Source of the DNA: Aplysia californica
Taxonomy: Eukaryota > Mollusca > Gastropoda > Aplysiida > Aplysiidae
Direction: 5' to 3'
NCBI RefSeq assembly: GCF_000002075.1
Contig: NW_004797400.1
Location: 120,091-184,090 of the forward strand
Length of the DNA stretch: 64,000 nt
The notes beneath the pieces are model-generated. The model was given only the letters and a program-made list of their open reading frames with translations, did no database searches and was not told where the DNA came from. Position numbers and translations under genes: made by a program. Positions 19,829 through 28,051 of the stretch are shown one piece after another (within the stretch, counting starts at the first letter, position 1; every line of letters begins with the position of its first letter).

Positions 19829-21984
19829 CTACTTGCTTATCACACGCACACGCTTACACATCGTCACAAAATGAGCATAAAATAATATACACAATGCAAT
19901 TCACAAAATATATCAATGGATACATAGTAATTTACATAACATTGTACCGAACATAAAAAGGATGTCATTAAATGTGACTTTAAAGATTTTTAAAATTTAG
20001 ACTCAGATGTTGTATGTCTCAAGGGTTGGGGAAAAGAGTTCCAAACTGATGGAGCAAGGTGGGCGAACTAATTTTTTACCCCCTTTTCTCTTAAAAGATA
20101 CTCATCGCCTGATCTTAGTGATCTAGATGGAACATAAATCTGGATGAGATCACTAAGATATGAGGGAGCTTTGTTATTGACACATTTATTACATAATATT
20201 GCATATAGTTCTGATGGCCGAATGGACAGTGTGTCTGTATTTGAAGTTATACAATTATTATTTTATGAGATGAGAGCGGGATCGAATCCCAGTCCAAATT
20301 GCTACAAGTAAGGCATTTCTTTCAATACTAGATTATCATGAACATAAATTAAAGGTGCAGTGGCAGCATCTATCAAGTCTTTTTTTCCTATAATAGAATC
20401 ATCTATTAGTTTCCCATCTTCTCTCAGATATTATCAGGAGTGTATTTACCCTGGAATAGAGACACCACATGCAAAATTTGTCAAGAGAATGCCCTCTGCA
20501 GTAGTGATTTTAATGTGCTACTTATTGTGTCTATTGTTGTTGTCTATAATGTTGATTCCAATTGCAGATGTATGCTTACTTATTATTTTATGTTCATGAT
20601 ATTCTTGTATTGAAAGAAATGCCTTACTTGTAGCAATTTGGAGTTTTTAAAACTTACATCATAGAACTAACTAGTTTTGTCATTTGAGATAGTATTTGAC
20701 AATATTTTAAAATTAATGCTCATTATTATCTTCTGTTTAAAATGCCTTACTTGTAGCAGTTTGGAGTAAAAAAACAAAAGGGAACTAATTAGTTTTGTCA
20801 TTTGAGGTATTATTTGAGTAATGGGGATGTACACTACATTTTCATGTTCCCATGTACAGTATACAAATGAGAAGAACCTTGTTTGGTCTGTTGCGATATT
20901 TTCTCCTCATGCAGTGGATTTTTATCTTGAAAAGATGTTATGCGGACCAAAAAAAATGAAATTAATTTAGTGATAGAATCATCTATTAGTTCCCCATCTT
21001 CTCTCAGATATTGTCAGGAGTGTATTTACCCTGGAATAGAGACACCACATGCAAAATTTGTCAAGAGAATGCCCTCTGCAGTAGTGATTTTAATGTGTTA
21101 CTTATTGTGTCTATTGTTGTTGTCTATGATGTTGATTCCAATTGCAGATGTATGCTTACTCATTATTTTTCAATTCTTTTTGCAGCTGGTAAATCAGCTG
21201 TACAAAAGGAAATCATCTGGAATCTTCTCAATTACGGACAGCAGTTTTTTTCTTCTGACATGTGAGTTCCTACTCATTTTTTTTCTCAAAATTTTGTCAA
21301 ACAAGTAAATAATTCTGACTGATGTATAGTATAGTTGTTTTTGTATTTTTTGGGAAGGGATGGGGGTATAAATAAAGATGTTTTTCTTGTAAGTATTGTA
21401 AGTCTCAAATCTGCCCCGATTGTCTGTTTCAGTGTGTATTAACGGAGACTTAAAAAAAAATAAATGTGTTTTTGTAAGCACAGATTATCATCTTGCGTCC
21501 TCTTATGTTGTGTACTTACTGAATTTGACTCACAGATGTTTATGATTGTCATGATGTTAAAAAACCTGTTTGGGATGTTAAGATGTGGAGCTTATAAACG
21601 AGACATTTTGTCTTTTGAAGTGTAAATAACCCTGTTTATTGAGCAAATGTTAAGCCTTGAATGATTTTTGCCGTTTCAGTGTACCCCACAGAGGCATGAT
21701 TGCCATGTTTGTCTGTTTTATTCCACAGTGATGGAGATTTCCACATGTTTGACTCTGGTACCTGGTACACAGATCTGATTTTCACCGATGCTGCTGTAAG
21801 ATTGATGAGAATTCCTGAAAACAAACAGAACTACAAAGACTGGTTGGGTCAGTCCTTCATGGCACAGATAGAGAACCTGCACAAGTACACATGTGTCAAT
21901 CCTGACAGTGCCATATCTCTGAGCCCAAGTTTTCTGCTCCTTAGTGTTGTGGCTGTACTAACGGCTGTTTGTACGAGATTATAG
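1081..21984 (+). CDS. MELTF: Melanotransferrin-like two-lobed transferrin with predicted GPI anchor (14 exons)
   Basis: Joining 14 exons (1081-1150, 8166-8307, 8705-8832, 11132-11230, 11955-12113, 12912-13099, 13898-14219, 14666-14912, 15387-15502, 17511-17627, 17874-18047, 18886-19080, 21186-21261, 21729-21984) at GT/AG junctions keeps one frame and gives 762 residues; human melanotransferrin has 738. Residues 1-21 form a signal peptide, two transferrin lobes follow (about 25-365 and 388-735), and the last 20 or so residues are hydrophobic and end in a short basic tail, as in GPI-anchored melanotransferrin. Transferrins bind Fe3+ together with carbonate. N-lobe iron ligands D89, Y110, Y227 and H246 are present, but the anion-site arginine is M150. 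The C-lobe keeps D443, Y464, H597 and R501, but the second ligand tyrosine is A578. Family and fold are secure from motif order; the surface location and the choice of melanotransferrin over a secreted transferrin rest on the C-terminus. Confidence 0.93.
1645..1805 (+). repeat. Fragment of the CTTTTTCGGTAGTTCCCAC repeat
   Basis: It opens with a poly-T-expanded form of GCGCTTTTTCGGTAGTTCCC and closes with TTTTACAATAATTTGATGTTTTGCAG. Both are shared with the copies at 56968-57188 (reversed) and 62120-62355. Confidence 0.6.
2450..2570 (+). repeat. Dispersed repeat shared with 53265-53425
   Basis: Shares TTTCATTGGACGAACATCTA, CCAACTTGGCGTGTTTT and GGCGGTTCTAGAA-like stretches with the copy inside the 53116-53606 element. 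The copies differ by small insertions. Confidence 0.6.
2926..3103. repeat. Foldback (hairpin) MITE
   Basis: Inverted arms of about 65 bp, best conserved at 2946-2992 and 3039-3083 (CAGTGCTTTCTTGTCG in each), separated by about 47 bp. No coding content. Superfamily unknown. Confidence 0.75.
3557..5236. mobile_element. Inverted-repeat element carrying TTCTCACC palindrome clusters
   Basis: Sequence at 3557-3645 (AGAGAACGACAACTAAATGC...ATATTTGTAGTGACAGCCAT) recurs reverse-complemented at 5150-5236 with small indels. The arms are therefore about 85 bp and the element about 1.7 kb. Palindromes TTATTCTCACC/GGTGAGAATAA stand at 3880-4010 near the left arm and 4755-4845 near the right arm. No transposase frame is visible, so it is non-autonomous. 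Exact ends and target duplication are not resolved. Confidence 0.65.
5498..5784. mobile_element. piggyBac-type MITE with TTAA target sites
   Basis: CCCTTTGAACC at the left end and its reverse complement GGTTCAAAGGG at the right, flanked on both sides by TTAA (5494-5497 and 5785-5788). CCC termini plus TTAA duplication is the piggyBac signature. At 287 bp it cannot encode a transposase. Confidence 0.75.
5920..6360 (+). repeat. Palindrome-cluster repeat, copy 1
   Basis: Three palindromic TTCTCACC...GGTGAGAA units (5922-5946, 5960-5979, 5992-6012) are followed by GGATGATCAAACTGCAAAAA and GCCGTTTTGTTTTGCCCAGA. The same order recurs at 63130-63490, and a third start is cut off by the window end at 64000. 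Confidence 0.7.
6358..6450. repeat. TC / CCCT microsatellite
   Basis: About 48 bases of TC followed by CCCT units and more TC. The reading frames through it are repeat artefacts. Confidence 0.95.
7150..7312 (+). mobile_element. tRNA-derived SINE, internally shortened copy
   Basis: Starts with a B-box-like GGGTTCGAATCC, shares CTTTCCTGCTCTCTAGCTAT and the terminal GTGAGCGCCGTAAAACA with the reversed copy at 7328-7845, and lacks the middle part of that copy. Confidence 0.65.
7328..7845 (-). mobile_element. tRNA-derived SINE, fuller copy
   Basis: Read on the minus strand it opens with a tRNA-like head (GTCAAGAGGTTAAGGTGTTT, then GGGTTTCGAATCC). It runs through CACACGTTAAAGATCCCTTG and ends GTTGCGAGCGCCGTAAAATA. 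Pieces of the same family lie at 46655-46800, 49828-50000 and 63545-63592. Its tail faces the tail of the copy at 7150-7312. Confidence 0.72.
8166..8307 (+). CDS. MELTF: Transferrin exon 2: N-lobe start
   Basis: Encodes the lobe-opening motif RWCVTSADEEIKC (residues 26-38), in which C28 and C38 match the first conserved cysteines of transferrin lobes, then a charged helix up to FQCVRTFD. The acceptor follows TTTCAG and the donor is GTAAGA; it ends in phase 2. Confidence 0.95.
8705..8832 (+). CDS. MELTF: Transferrin exon 3: N-lobe Asp and first Tyr ligands
   Basis: Encodes FNCMDMIEKDEADLITLDSG (residues 72-91), with iron ligand D89 in the LITLDSG motif, and then MAEDYAGS with ligand Y110. Acceptor TTTCAG, donor GTGAGG. 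Confidence 0.95.
9379..11055. mobile_element. Pogo-like inverted-repeat element (CAGTCGAAC family)
   Basis: The left end is CAGTCGAACTTGTCCAAG and the right end (...GCATGTTTGACTG, followed by TA) is its degenerate reverse complement. The same termini bound 18470-18611, 26154-27654 and 50175-51291. It contains a further inverted repeat (about 9870-10300). No transposase frame. The left TA is lost. Confidence 0.55.
9870..10300. repeat. Inverted-repeat element with a reversed partial copy at 24906-25250
   Basis: GAGGCATCGTGGTGAAATTA near the left end recurs reversed near 10270-10300 as ATTTCACCGCG. The interior (CAAATATCTTGACTTCT, GATGGGTATTTTTTTCTTTG) is found reverse-complemented at 24906-24985. 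Confidence 0.55.
11132..11230 (+). CDS. MELTF: Transferrin exon 4: N-lobe strand before the anion site
   Basis: Encodes SYYAVALFRQSDAVTLLNLQ and KAVCFSG, matching the YYAVAV...L.G..SCHTG stretch of transferrin lobes. Acceptor TTCACAG, donor GTAAGT; both junctions are in phase 1. Confidence 0.95.
11455..11554. other. Assembly gap (100 N)
   Basis: Exactly 100 N between two poly-C tracts inside intron 4. The round size suggests a placeholder of unknown true length. No coding phase is lost across it. Confidence 0.98.
11955..12113 (+). CDS. MELTF: Transferrin exon 5: N-lobe anion-binding loop
   Basis: Encodes GIGMSAGWVHPIGRLL, equivalent to the TGxxRxxGW.xPxG carbonate-binding helix cap. The usual arginine is M150. 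It continues through CNAIVKAVSNHF and MCLPGAV to YNPFG. Acceptor TTTCAG, donor GTGAGT. Confidence 0.95.
12655..12800 (+). mobile_element. SINE, tRNA-related head
   Basis: GTGTGGTGGTTAGACGC (A-box-like) and CGAGTTTGAATCTC (B-box-like) are followed by GGTTGGCTTGGACAGGAAGG. A related degenerate copy lies on the minus strand at about 30240-30390. Confidence 0.5.
12912..13099 (+). CDS. MELTF: Transferrin exon 6: N-lobe second Tyr and His ligands
   Basis: Encodes the CELCRG cysteine motif, then YAGYDGAYRCVAEG with ligand Y227 and LTFLRHDTI with ligand H246. The donor is GTGAGT and this junction is in phase 0. Confidence 0.95.
13898..14219 (+). CDS. MELTF: Transferrin exon 7: end of N-lobe
   Basis: The largest internal coding exon. 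It encodes FRLLCPDGSTVNVGDYMNCH, the SSNIIMTSAV strand and the closing helices of the N-lobe (MTTGFREIGDYSYFTWAG). The open frame runs 5' of the acceptor to 13805, but the TTTTCAG at 13891-13897 and the exon 6 phase set the start at 13898. Confidence 0.93.
14666..14912 (+). CDS. MELTF: Transferrin exon 8: interlobe bridge and C-lobe start
   Basis: Encodes the bridge and the second lobe opening (LCVTSYAEKLKCEEMIMAF), then MDCLYGG...CLEMIYRGDADIINLDAGD with ligand D443. In human melanotransferrin the equivalent aspartate is replaced by serine, so this lobe is less degenerate at that position. Donor GTATGT. Confidence 0.95.
15387..15502 (+). CDS. MELTF: Transferrin exon 9: C-lobe first Tyr ligand
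   Basis: Encodes RRYGLVPIIAEDYGD with ligand Y464, then a KVVAAARK strand. The usual YYAVAVV reads as FKVVAAA here. Donor GTATGG, a weaker site than its neighbours. Confidence 0.93.
15681..16014 (+). mobile_element. Near full-length tRNA-derived SINE
   Basis: GTGGTTTAGTAGTTAGATTA (A-box region) and ATGGGTTTGAACC (B box) are followed by a TTGTGTCCTTGGGAAAGGCA core shared with 32085-32215. The 3' tail is TTGTAAAGCACATAGAGC...GGCTATATAAATGCAATTG, ending in TTATTA. It lies in intron 9 of the transferrin gene. Confidence 0.82.
16480..16554. repeat. Three 25-bp tandem repeats
   Basis: The unit AATGACATCCCTCTCGTCGT+GTCAT is present three times, identical except for the last base of the third copy. 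It lies in intron 9. Confidence 0.95.
16623..17317 (-). mobile_element. Pogo/Tigger DNA transposon, deleted, with transposase N-terminus
   Basis: Termini CAGTGGAAACC...GGTTTCCACTG are flanked by TA on both sides (16621-16622, 17318-17319). The minus strand encodes CLSIEKNYEIIQTVDKKQA, LEEICHQFDIPQG and then HTIIKDREKIVAAYS...MRLPDAEAVDQALLMWFKEA, the CENP-B-like DNA-binding part of Tigger transposases. It is interrupted by a stop after KKQA, and the catalytic domain is absent, so the copy is dead. Inserted in intron 9. Confidence 0.88.
17511..17627 (+). CDS. MELTF: Transferrin exon 10: C-lobe anion-binding loop
   Basis: Encodes KRSCQPGIGRGDGWIIPLNI; R501 occupies the anion-site arginine position, which is serine in the human melanotransferrin C-lobe. 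The preceding threonine is replaced by proline. Acceptor TTAACAG, donor GTAAGT. Confidence 0.94.
   Translation, partial: ENDHASLELVGVMVGLFRLIFTSRQSSFYQKTVPFSKI
17874..18047 (+). CDS. MELTF: Transferrin exon 11: C-lobe with lost Tyr ligand
   Basis: Encodes ELFVRSCIPGALDTEYNP, CEGCAAGG and YYGASGAFRCLVE. Alignment to the GY(S/T)GAF ligand motif puts A578 where the second tyrosine should be. The donor GTTAGT departs from GTRAGT, but the phase fits exon 12. Confidence 0.93.
18470..18611. mobile_element. Short MITE of the CAGTCGAAC family
   Basis: Starts AGTCAAAATGGTCCAAGATG, has the internal GTCTTAGACAGGTGG typical of the family, and ends GAGCAGGTTCAACTG before TA. Only 142 bp; intron 12 begins further on. 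Confidence 0.6.
18886..19080 (+). CDS. MELTF: Transferrin exon 12: C-lobe His ligand
   Basis: Encodes GGDVAFVRHLTVRDNTDGRN with ligand H597, then DYELMCKDGRRLN, FQECHLG and VPANAIVTS, all close to the melanotransferrin C-lobe. Donor GTATAC. Confidence 0.95.
19285..19400 (+). repeat. Fragment of the 51380-52285 element
   Basis: CATCTGCCGATCCAATGTCC and GCCGCCTCATTGAT match the interior of that element (reverse orientation at 53715-53780). No terminal palindromes remain. Confidence 0.55.
19500..19575 (-). mobile_element. SINE 3' tail
   Basis: On the minus strand: TGTAAAGCGCCTAGAGCTGT...GCGCTATAGAAATGATC, then (ATT)n. This tail form is common in metazoan SINEs. A CA microsatellite abuts its 5' side. 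Confidence 0.6.
19610..19850. repeat. CA microsatellite, imperfect
   Basis: About 240 bases of CA with short interruptions, in intron 12. The long cysteine/valine and histidine/threonine frames across it are artefacts. Confidence 0.95.
20292..20643. mobile_element. Foldback MITE in intron 12
   Basis: Arms 20292-20347 and 20588-20643 are nearly perfect reverse complements (CCAAATTGCTACAAGTAAGG at the left tip). The 196-bp core 20393-20588 occurs again at 20973-21168 without the arms. A tRNA-like SINE head (ATGGCCGAATGG, GGATCGAATCCC) lies immediately 5'. Confidence 0.7.
20973..21168 (+). repeat. Second copy of the 196-bp segment, next to exon 13
   Basis: About 97% identical to 20393-20588 by eye (5-6 differences), and ends 17 bp before the exon 13 start. 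The polypyrimidine tract and AG of exon 13 lie just outside it. Confidence 0.85.
21186..21261 (+). CDS. MELTF: Transferrin exon 13: C-lobe closing helix
   Basis: Encodes KSAVQKEIIWNLLNYGQQFF up to SSD, matching the ...LLNEGQ.LF segment of the family. Acceptor TTTTTGCAG, donor GTGAGT, phases 1 and 2. Confidence 0.93.
21729..21984 (+). CDS. MELTF: Transferrin exon 14: C-lobe end and GPI signal
   Basis: Encodes DFHMFDSGTWYTDLIFTDAA, YKDWLGQSF and a tail that ends in SPSFLLLSVVAVLTAVC plus TRL, then a TAG stop at 21982-21984. The uninterrupted hydrophobic run at the extreme C-terminus, after a small-residue segment (DSAIS), is what a GPI-transamidase substrate looks like. A C-terminal membrane segment without processing is the alternative. 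Confidence 0.94.
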
Positions 21985-24900
21985 TTAGATTGTTAATGCC
22001 AGATACGTCTTTGAAAAGAGAGAACAGTTTTTACATTTTAGATTTATGAAATACCCGAAAATTTAGATGTACTTTGGAACAGATAAAGACCTAATTAGGT
22101 ACTTTCGCGTACTATATAAACAAGCTAAGTAAATGTGCTGTTGGTCGTTGTAATTTACTTTTTGTGCATTATAATGGTAGGAACACACAAAATTCTGGAA
22201 TATGTTGAAAATTTATTACAATCTTTGGCCTCAAATGATATGTTTGTGTTCTTTTGTATAATCACTGGTTGAATATGATTATTCTGATAGAATTTGTACA
22301 TTTTAATTGTAGATATATTCTTGTTTCTATTGAATGGTTGTTATGTGTTATGAGTGTGGTTTTCTTCCCTTTTATTCGTTGATGTTACCCATAGAGTGAG
22401 CTTTGGGTCCAATAGAATTATAGAGTCTGATCTTCTTGTTCACACTACCTGTGGTTTAATTGAAAACAAGCTCTTTAAATCCATGCGGTTCTTAACAGAT
22501 TCTACTATGGGGATAACCATTCAAAACTTAACAAGAGAGCATATGATTGATGCCTTTCGTTATTGTCTGAGAGTGGCTTTGTCTTTTTCTTACATGTAGA
22601 TGAAATGAGCTTTGGTCAGATGGTGAAAGAGGCAAAAAAGGGAAATGGTGTGTGTCTGAGTGTGTGGTAGTGGTATGATATCATAGAATCAATGTGGCAT
22701 ATTGTTTTGTCAGATTTTTAAGCTTGGTTGATTATTTATGACTGTCGGTGTGATGTGCGTTGGCAAGTGGGTATAGCATGACATCACGACTTGGTTAGAG
22801 TTGTATTGTTTTTTTTTCAGGTCCATTTTGTACATAACCCTCAAAGCTTTATATAATTACTAACATATTTTTAATTCTAATAATACACAAGTTCTTTTGA
22901 AACCTATACAGTGATTAGTGATACATCTTATAGCTCATGCCAAATCCTTACTGGTTTCTTTATGGTGTGTGGTTGCTCAAGTCGTAGAAACTAAGATGGC
23001 ATGAAATCCTCATCCTTGAAAATTGTTCGCAGGATATGTTGCTGTTTTTTCTGTATTACTCTCTTTGCACTCCCAATTGACTCTTTCGCTGATGGTGTTC
23101 TCAAATTTATTTTCAAGATTGTGACATTTAATAGTTTTACAAGGTCTTAAAATTTGTGTGTTGACTCTTTCCACCTAGCTAGCACAGAGTGCATAACCTT
23201 TGTCCCCATCAGCTTGGATACAGATGGGGTACATCAGTACTATACTTGTATATCTAGGCATGTATACCCCAATTAGTAGGAAATTGTCAGCAGACTGATA
23301 AAATTGAACGTGATGATCGCATGTTCACCGAAAAAGGAATAAGAATTGGATCTAAAACCATTAGATCTAACACATTCATCACCCGAATCCTCATCAAGAC
23401 ATCGTTGAAAAGCAACACTTATGCTTGGTCGACTAGCAGTTTAAAAAAACCCTCCAAATTGTTGTAAACAAATAATTTTTGTGCAGAAAGGTCACACGAA
23501 CCATTCAGAAAGAAAATTATAACTTAAACAAGTGCACATGTCTTACAGGAGATCATTTCTACAATTTTTGTTGTTACTATATTACACAATTGGCATCCCG
23601 TGGGGGGGAAGGGGCGGCACCTTACCGTCGCCTGTTGGTGTCCTGAGGAGGCAAAGTGTTAATCATTGCTATGTAAAGTTGAATTTCAGTACTTTTGTTT
23701 TTGTGAAGTATATAAAATTTGTTGAATTTTAGAGCCATTATTGTAAATAGCTTATCATTAACAAGATTAAAAAAATTAAGCTTATACACTGTCTTGAAAA
23801 TATGTACCTTATGTTTCCAGAGTAATTAAAACTTGATTGTTGTTGCTTGAAATGAATGAGAGCAAAGGTGGTATAAAATGAAAATGAAAAGTGAATTATG
23901 TCAGCTGCAAATTGAATGGCAGATTTTAAAAGCTTTTAATTCTTTGCATATATATGAATGATTCACATGATGAATGTATCAACTTGATTGGTTAAAGCCG
24001 ATAAAATATCTGTAAGAGGCAATGTATAAAGGCAGTGTTTGAGAGTTCAGGATGCACTAACATCCTTTTAATGATGTGAAGGTCATGTGTTCTAATTCTG
24101 TAAGTTAAAGAGAAATTTGAGTCGGAATATTGATTTTCTGAACTCATGTATTCTACTACGCTGAGCTTTGGCATACAGTTAACTAAATTGTTAAGAAAGA
24201 GGATGCAATTCCCTATTGTTTTGTGCTTTAAAAAATCCCAGAACGAACATAAAAAAAAAGGCACTCCCTCACTTTGTTGTGAAAGAAAAAGGATCTCAGA
24301 AATTTTGTCATTTGTTTTTAATGAAAGTCCAGGTAATTTCTTCTCGAGTATCATATTAGATACATTTTTAGATGAGTTGTAAATATCAATTTTACTGTGT
24401 GGATCATATTCTTAAGGACCACTGTATACTTTGGACATTTTTTGTTTTATTCATTTCTTATGTGTAAGTGCCTTTCTGTGTAGTTTCTGGTTGCTGACGA
24501 AAAAATGAAAGTGTTTGATGAAGAAAGTGAAGGCTTTTCTCTTTATCTAAGGAGAAAGTACCTAAATACATGTAATCACACTTTGAAATAAAAAAAAAAA
24601 ATTTCCTTTAGCTACAGTCAGTTACAATAAACTTTTGCAAAACATGATTGATAAACATCTGAATCTGTCTTTAAAGATTCTGTTTTGGACCTTGTTTAAG
24701 TGCTAAGATAATGACCCAAGTAATTTTTTAATCAGTTTGAGTAAATCGTAAAAACACTTCCTGGTTTATGTCTTCTCCTTGCACAAGGAATTTTTTTTTT
24801 TTTATAGTTTGAAAGTTTGTGGCACATTCATTTGGATCATGACTTGGTGGAATCAGGTGCTCATCATTTTTTGGGGCATATAAAGTTATTATTATTGTAT

Positions 24901-25860
24901 TAAGGCTGGTTCATTTTTCTTGCTTTCGATGAAAAAATACCCATCTCTCTTAAGAAGAAGTCAAGATATTTGCGATTGAAAAAGGTGTGGGTTGTCTGGT
25001 GTCAGAGTTAACATTTGGGAGAAAAGGGTTGCCAAAGTTTGGTGGCTTCCTTTGAAAACTACAAATTTACAATCTGGTTCCTTTAATCAATGTTTTTCCA
25101 AAAAATCGATCCAGAAAAGTGCTTTTAATTTAATGAACATAAACGGTATTGAGATTGCCAAACCAGTAGAAAAACACCAGTTTCTTCAAATTCATTATTT
25201 TGACAGGTGCCTGATTTCACCACAATGCCTCATATTTCATAACCTAGTAGGCCATATTATAAGACATACTTTGGTTTGTTAGTTTGATTTGGGCCTAAAT
25301 AAGTTTAAAGTCAAAGACTTGTAAGCACTTATTTCCACTTTGGTTTGACTCTTATTACTTATTTACATTGGTGCAGTAAGGAAGAAAAATAGAAAATTCC
25401 TGTCTGTAAAGACTTTCCATCATTCCTCTATTTATTTCAGAATATGTGTTTTGTCTACTAACCTGAACGTGCTGGCATTTCACAAAATTTTCCCTGAAGA
25501 CTTATTTTTATGGCTCCACAGTTGAGGCAGCTCATTAATGAACTGTAAAGATTCTTTTTCAAGTGCCAGATCTGGCTCTTGAACTGTGTAATACATGCAA
25601 TGTTATTCCACAAGCCCATTCCATTTTGTACATTCCATAAAGAACTTTGTCATAATAAAACCTTTTGTAAAATTTTCTTTTGTTTCATTGAATGTTGCCT
25701 GAAAGATGTACACAAAGATAGCATGCAACCAAGTTCTTGGGACATGACAGTATATAGGTCTGCTTTTACTTTTTCTGTTTTACTCTCATCTTATCCCACT
25801 TTGCTTTAGGCAAATGGTGGCCATCAGAGTGTGGATGAATAATAAATTACAACTCAGTTG
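21985..25860 (+). other. Probable 3' UTR and downstream flank of the transferrin gene
   Basis: AT-rich sequence without a supported gene. Possible AATAAA signals are at about 24588 (followed directly by a genomic A-run) and about 25838. The part around 24906-25250 is a reversed copy of a repeat at about 9870-10227. The true transcript end cannot be fixed from sequence. Confidence 0.35.
24906..25250 (-). repeat. Reversed partial copy of the 9870-10300 element
   Basis: TTGCTTTCGATGAAAAAATA, TCAAGATATTTGCGATTG and CTGATTTCACCACAATGCCT are reverse complements of parts of the 9870-10300 element. Confidence 0.55.
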
Positions 25861-26153
25861 ATCCTCCGTTCTGGAGTGGGCATGTCTATTATTTGGTCAA
25901 ACTTCTTTCAACCTTGCTGTGGTTGGCCTCAGCCTGTTGCCACAGGATCAATCAATCGCACCCTTTAAAGTACAAAGGTGCACAACTCCAGACAAAAACT
26001 ATACCCTAACCTAAAGGTTCAAAAGTTGTGTTCACTGGGACATGTTTTGATTTAGAAAAGAAAGTACATGAAGTGCTCAATACCCATTCAGCATGAAACA
26101 GCCAAGTGGACCAAAGAACACTGGTCCCTGACAATAATAATTATTATTACATA

Positions 26154-27654
26154 CAGCCGAACCTGTGCAAGTGTAAGACGGCCACCCATTTTCAAGGAGA
26201 AAAGTGGCCGTATAAGACGGGTGGCCGTCTTAGGCAGGACTGATCAAGATGAAGAAAACAAACCATTCCTTTCTTCTGAGGTCCCAACTGAAGGTAGCCG
26301 CATTGTTATTGTTGTTGTTTTCGCTGATTTTTTTTTTCTTTTGTTGCTGTTTTTGTGCAAGGGTGACAATAAAACAAAATGTGCGAGACAAGGAGGACCG
26401 AGTGTTACGGTAAAACAAACTCATGGGTCGCCACCACTCGGAGAACGAGCAAGTTCATGTTGACGCCCATTGTTAGTGTTACTTTGTTACAGACAGGGTA
26501 AACAGTGACCTCTCTTCACCTGATTTGTGTATGAGTTCTGGGCGGGGCTTATGGGTTATGAGGGATCACACGCTTACATCACCAGCAGCTGAAAATGTGT
26601 TACCTATTGGTCAACAGTGGGAGGGGCCTATGCAACATGATCGGTAGGAGGGACTACCTAACAACAAACAGGAGATTGGATTATGATGGCTCGCCCACAA
26701 CGCCAGGGGCCAGTGCACAATTAATGACAAAATGTAAAGGAGTCACTAAGGTGGCCGTCTAAGACAGGTGTTATTACAGAGGAACTGGGATTCAACGAGG
26801 TCGTCGGGCCTGACCTAAAATCTCGTTGAATCCGAGTGTTCGTTATAGCAATCACGAGGTTTTGTGCAGATAATTACAGGCACTGAGCAAGTAATGTATA
26901 AAGAGAAGTCATAAGTAGTGCCTGAAACGCCTGCACATTATGAGCTGTGTAAAAAAAGACAGATTCGTTCAAATGCACATGCCTGTGTCATCTCGATTGT
27001 TTACAATTCATTATGTAGGTCTACGTCAAGACTAGCTTTTCATTGTTGTAATAATGATCAATTGCTGAGGGGAAAAAAGACTGACACGTTTGTATCTGCG
27101 ACGTTCAACGCCTGGACCGCTAGTGCCCTCCCCCCTTTCCTCGTCACGCACACACAGCGTGCAGGCCGCCCATCCCCAACACACACTTGTGCGTGCCAAT
27201 AACGCATGTGTTGGTATGAAAAAAGGCCACTGATGGGTCGCATGCGATGGGCTAAGTGAATAATGGTTCACGATGCAGGTCTTATGGACGGCTTCCGGGA
27301 ATAGATAAAGTTCGTTCTGGGAGAAAAATGAGGGAAGCCACGTCTGCGGGAGCTGTTCCTATTTGAATCCGAGTTCGCTGATTTAAGTGCTCGTTGAATC
27401 CCGGTTATTTTAATAGATTTTAAAGGAAAAAAACGGGGAATCTTTCTCATCTCGTTGAATCCGAGTTCCACTGTACTTGGTGTGATAGGGGTTGTGTGTT
27501 AAAATATGGTGACCGCAGCGGACAGGTGCCCGTTTTACACAGTTAAATTATATAATAATATATATATAGAAAAAAACGCAAGGGGGGAAATGGAAAGTGA
27601 CTGTTTGTACAGGTGGCCTTCTTATAGAGGTGTCCGTCAGGGCAGGTTCGACTG
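26154..27654. mobile_element. TA-flanked pogo-like element hosting a second element
   Basis: The left end CAGCCGAACCTG and right end CAGGTTCGACTG are both flanked by TA (26152-26153, 27655-27656). Subterminal GTGGCCGTCTTA/AAGACGGCC units are present. Removing the inner element (26777-27473) leaves about 800 bp without a transposase. Confidence 0.72.
26777..27473. mobile_element. Inner TA-flanked element nested in 26154-27654
   Basis: The left end CAGAGGAACTGGGATTCAAC and the reverse complement of the right end (CAGTGGAACTCGGATTCAAC) differ at a few bases; TA on both sides. Its middle (about 26930-27200) matches the interior of the 51380-52285 element, a third layer. Confidence 0.78.
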
Positions 27655-27892
27655 TATTATTTTTGTCTAAAGATATCATCAGATGGGGAAACAGATTTTA
27701 TTCTCTCTGTGCCCATCAGGAAAAAAATTGTCTTGCCAACATTAAGTTGATTGAGAAGAGTCCATGTCCTGACTTCACAATCACTACATAATTCAACACT
27801 ACCGTGCCAAGGCAGACCGACGTATCTGCAAATATTATTAATTTTTGCATCTTCGTTTAAATGGACGCCTACACTCATTCATTCTGCATCTT

Positions 27893-28051
27893 GTGTCACA
27901 GTCAAAGGCAGAAAGACGTATCTGCACTACAAATAGGATATTTCACTATGGCAAACTGACGCAATTGAACGGCTATGCCGATATTTCCAAAGGCAGCGTG
28001 ACGTAACACAAAATCATAAAAAGTGCAGATACATCGCTCTGCCTTGACACA
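27893..28051. repeat. Foldback MITE with TCAAGGCAGA arms
   Basis: The arm at 27893-27928 (GTCAAAGGCAGAAAGACGTA) pairs with 28021-28051. A third related piece, GCCAAGGCAGACCGACGTAT, lies at 27807-27826. Confidence 0.65.

Noticed and set aside
19532-19956. Cys/Val-rich and His/Thr-rich frames
   Set aside because: They are translations of the CA microsatellite.
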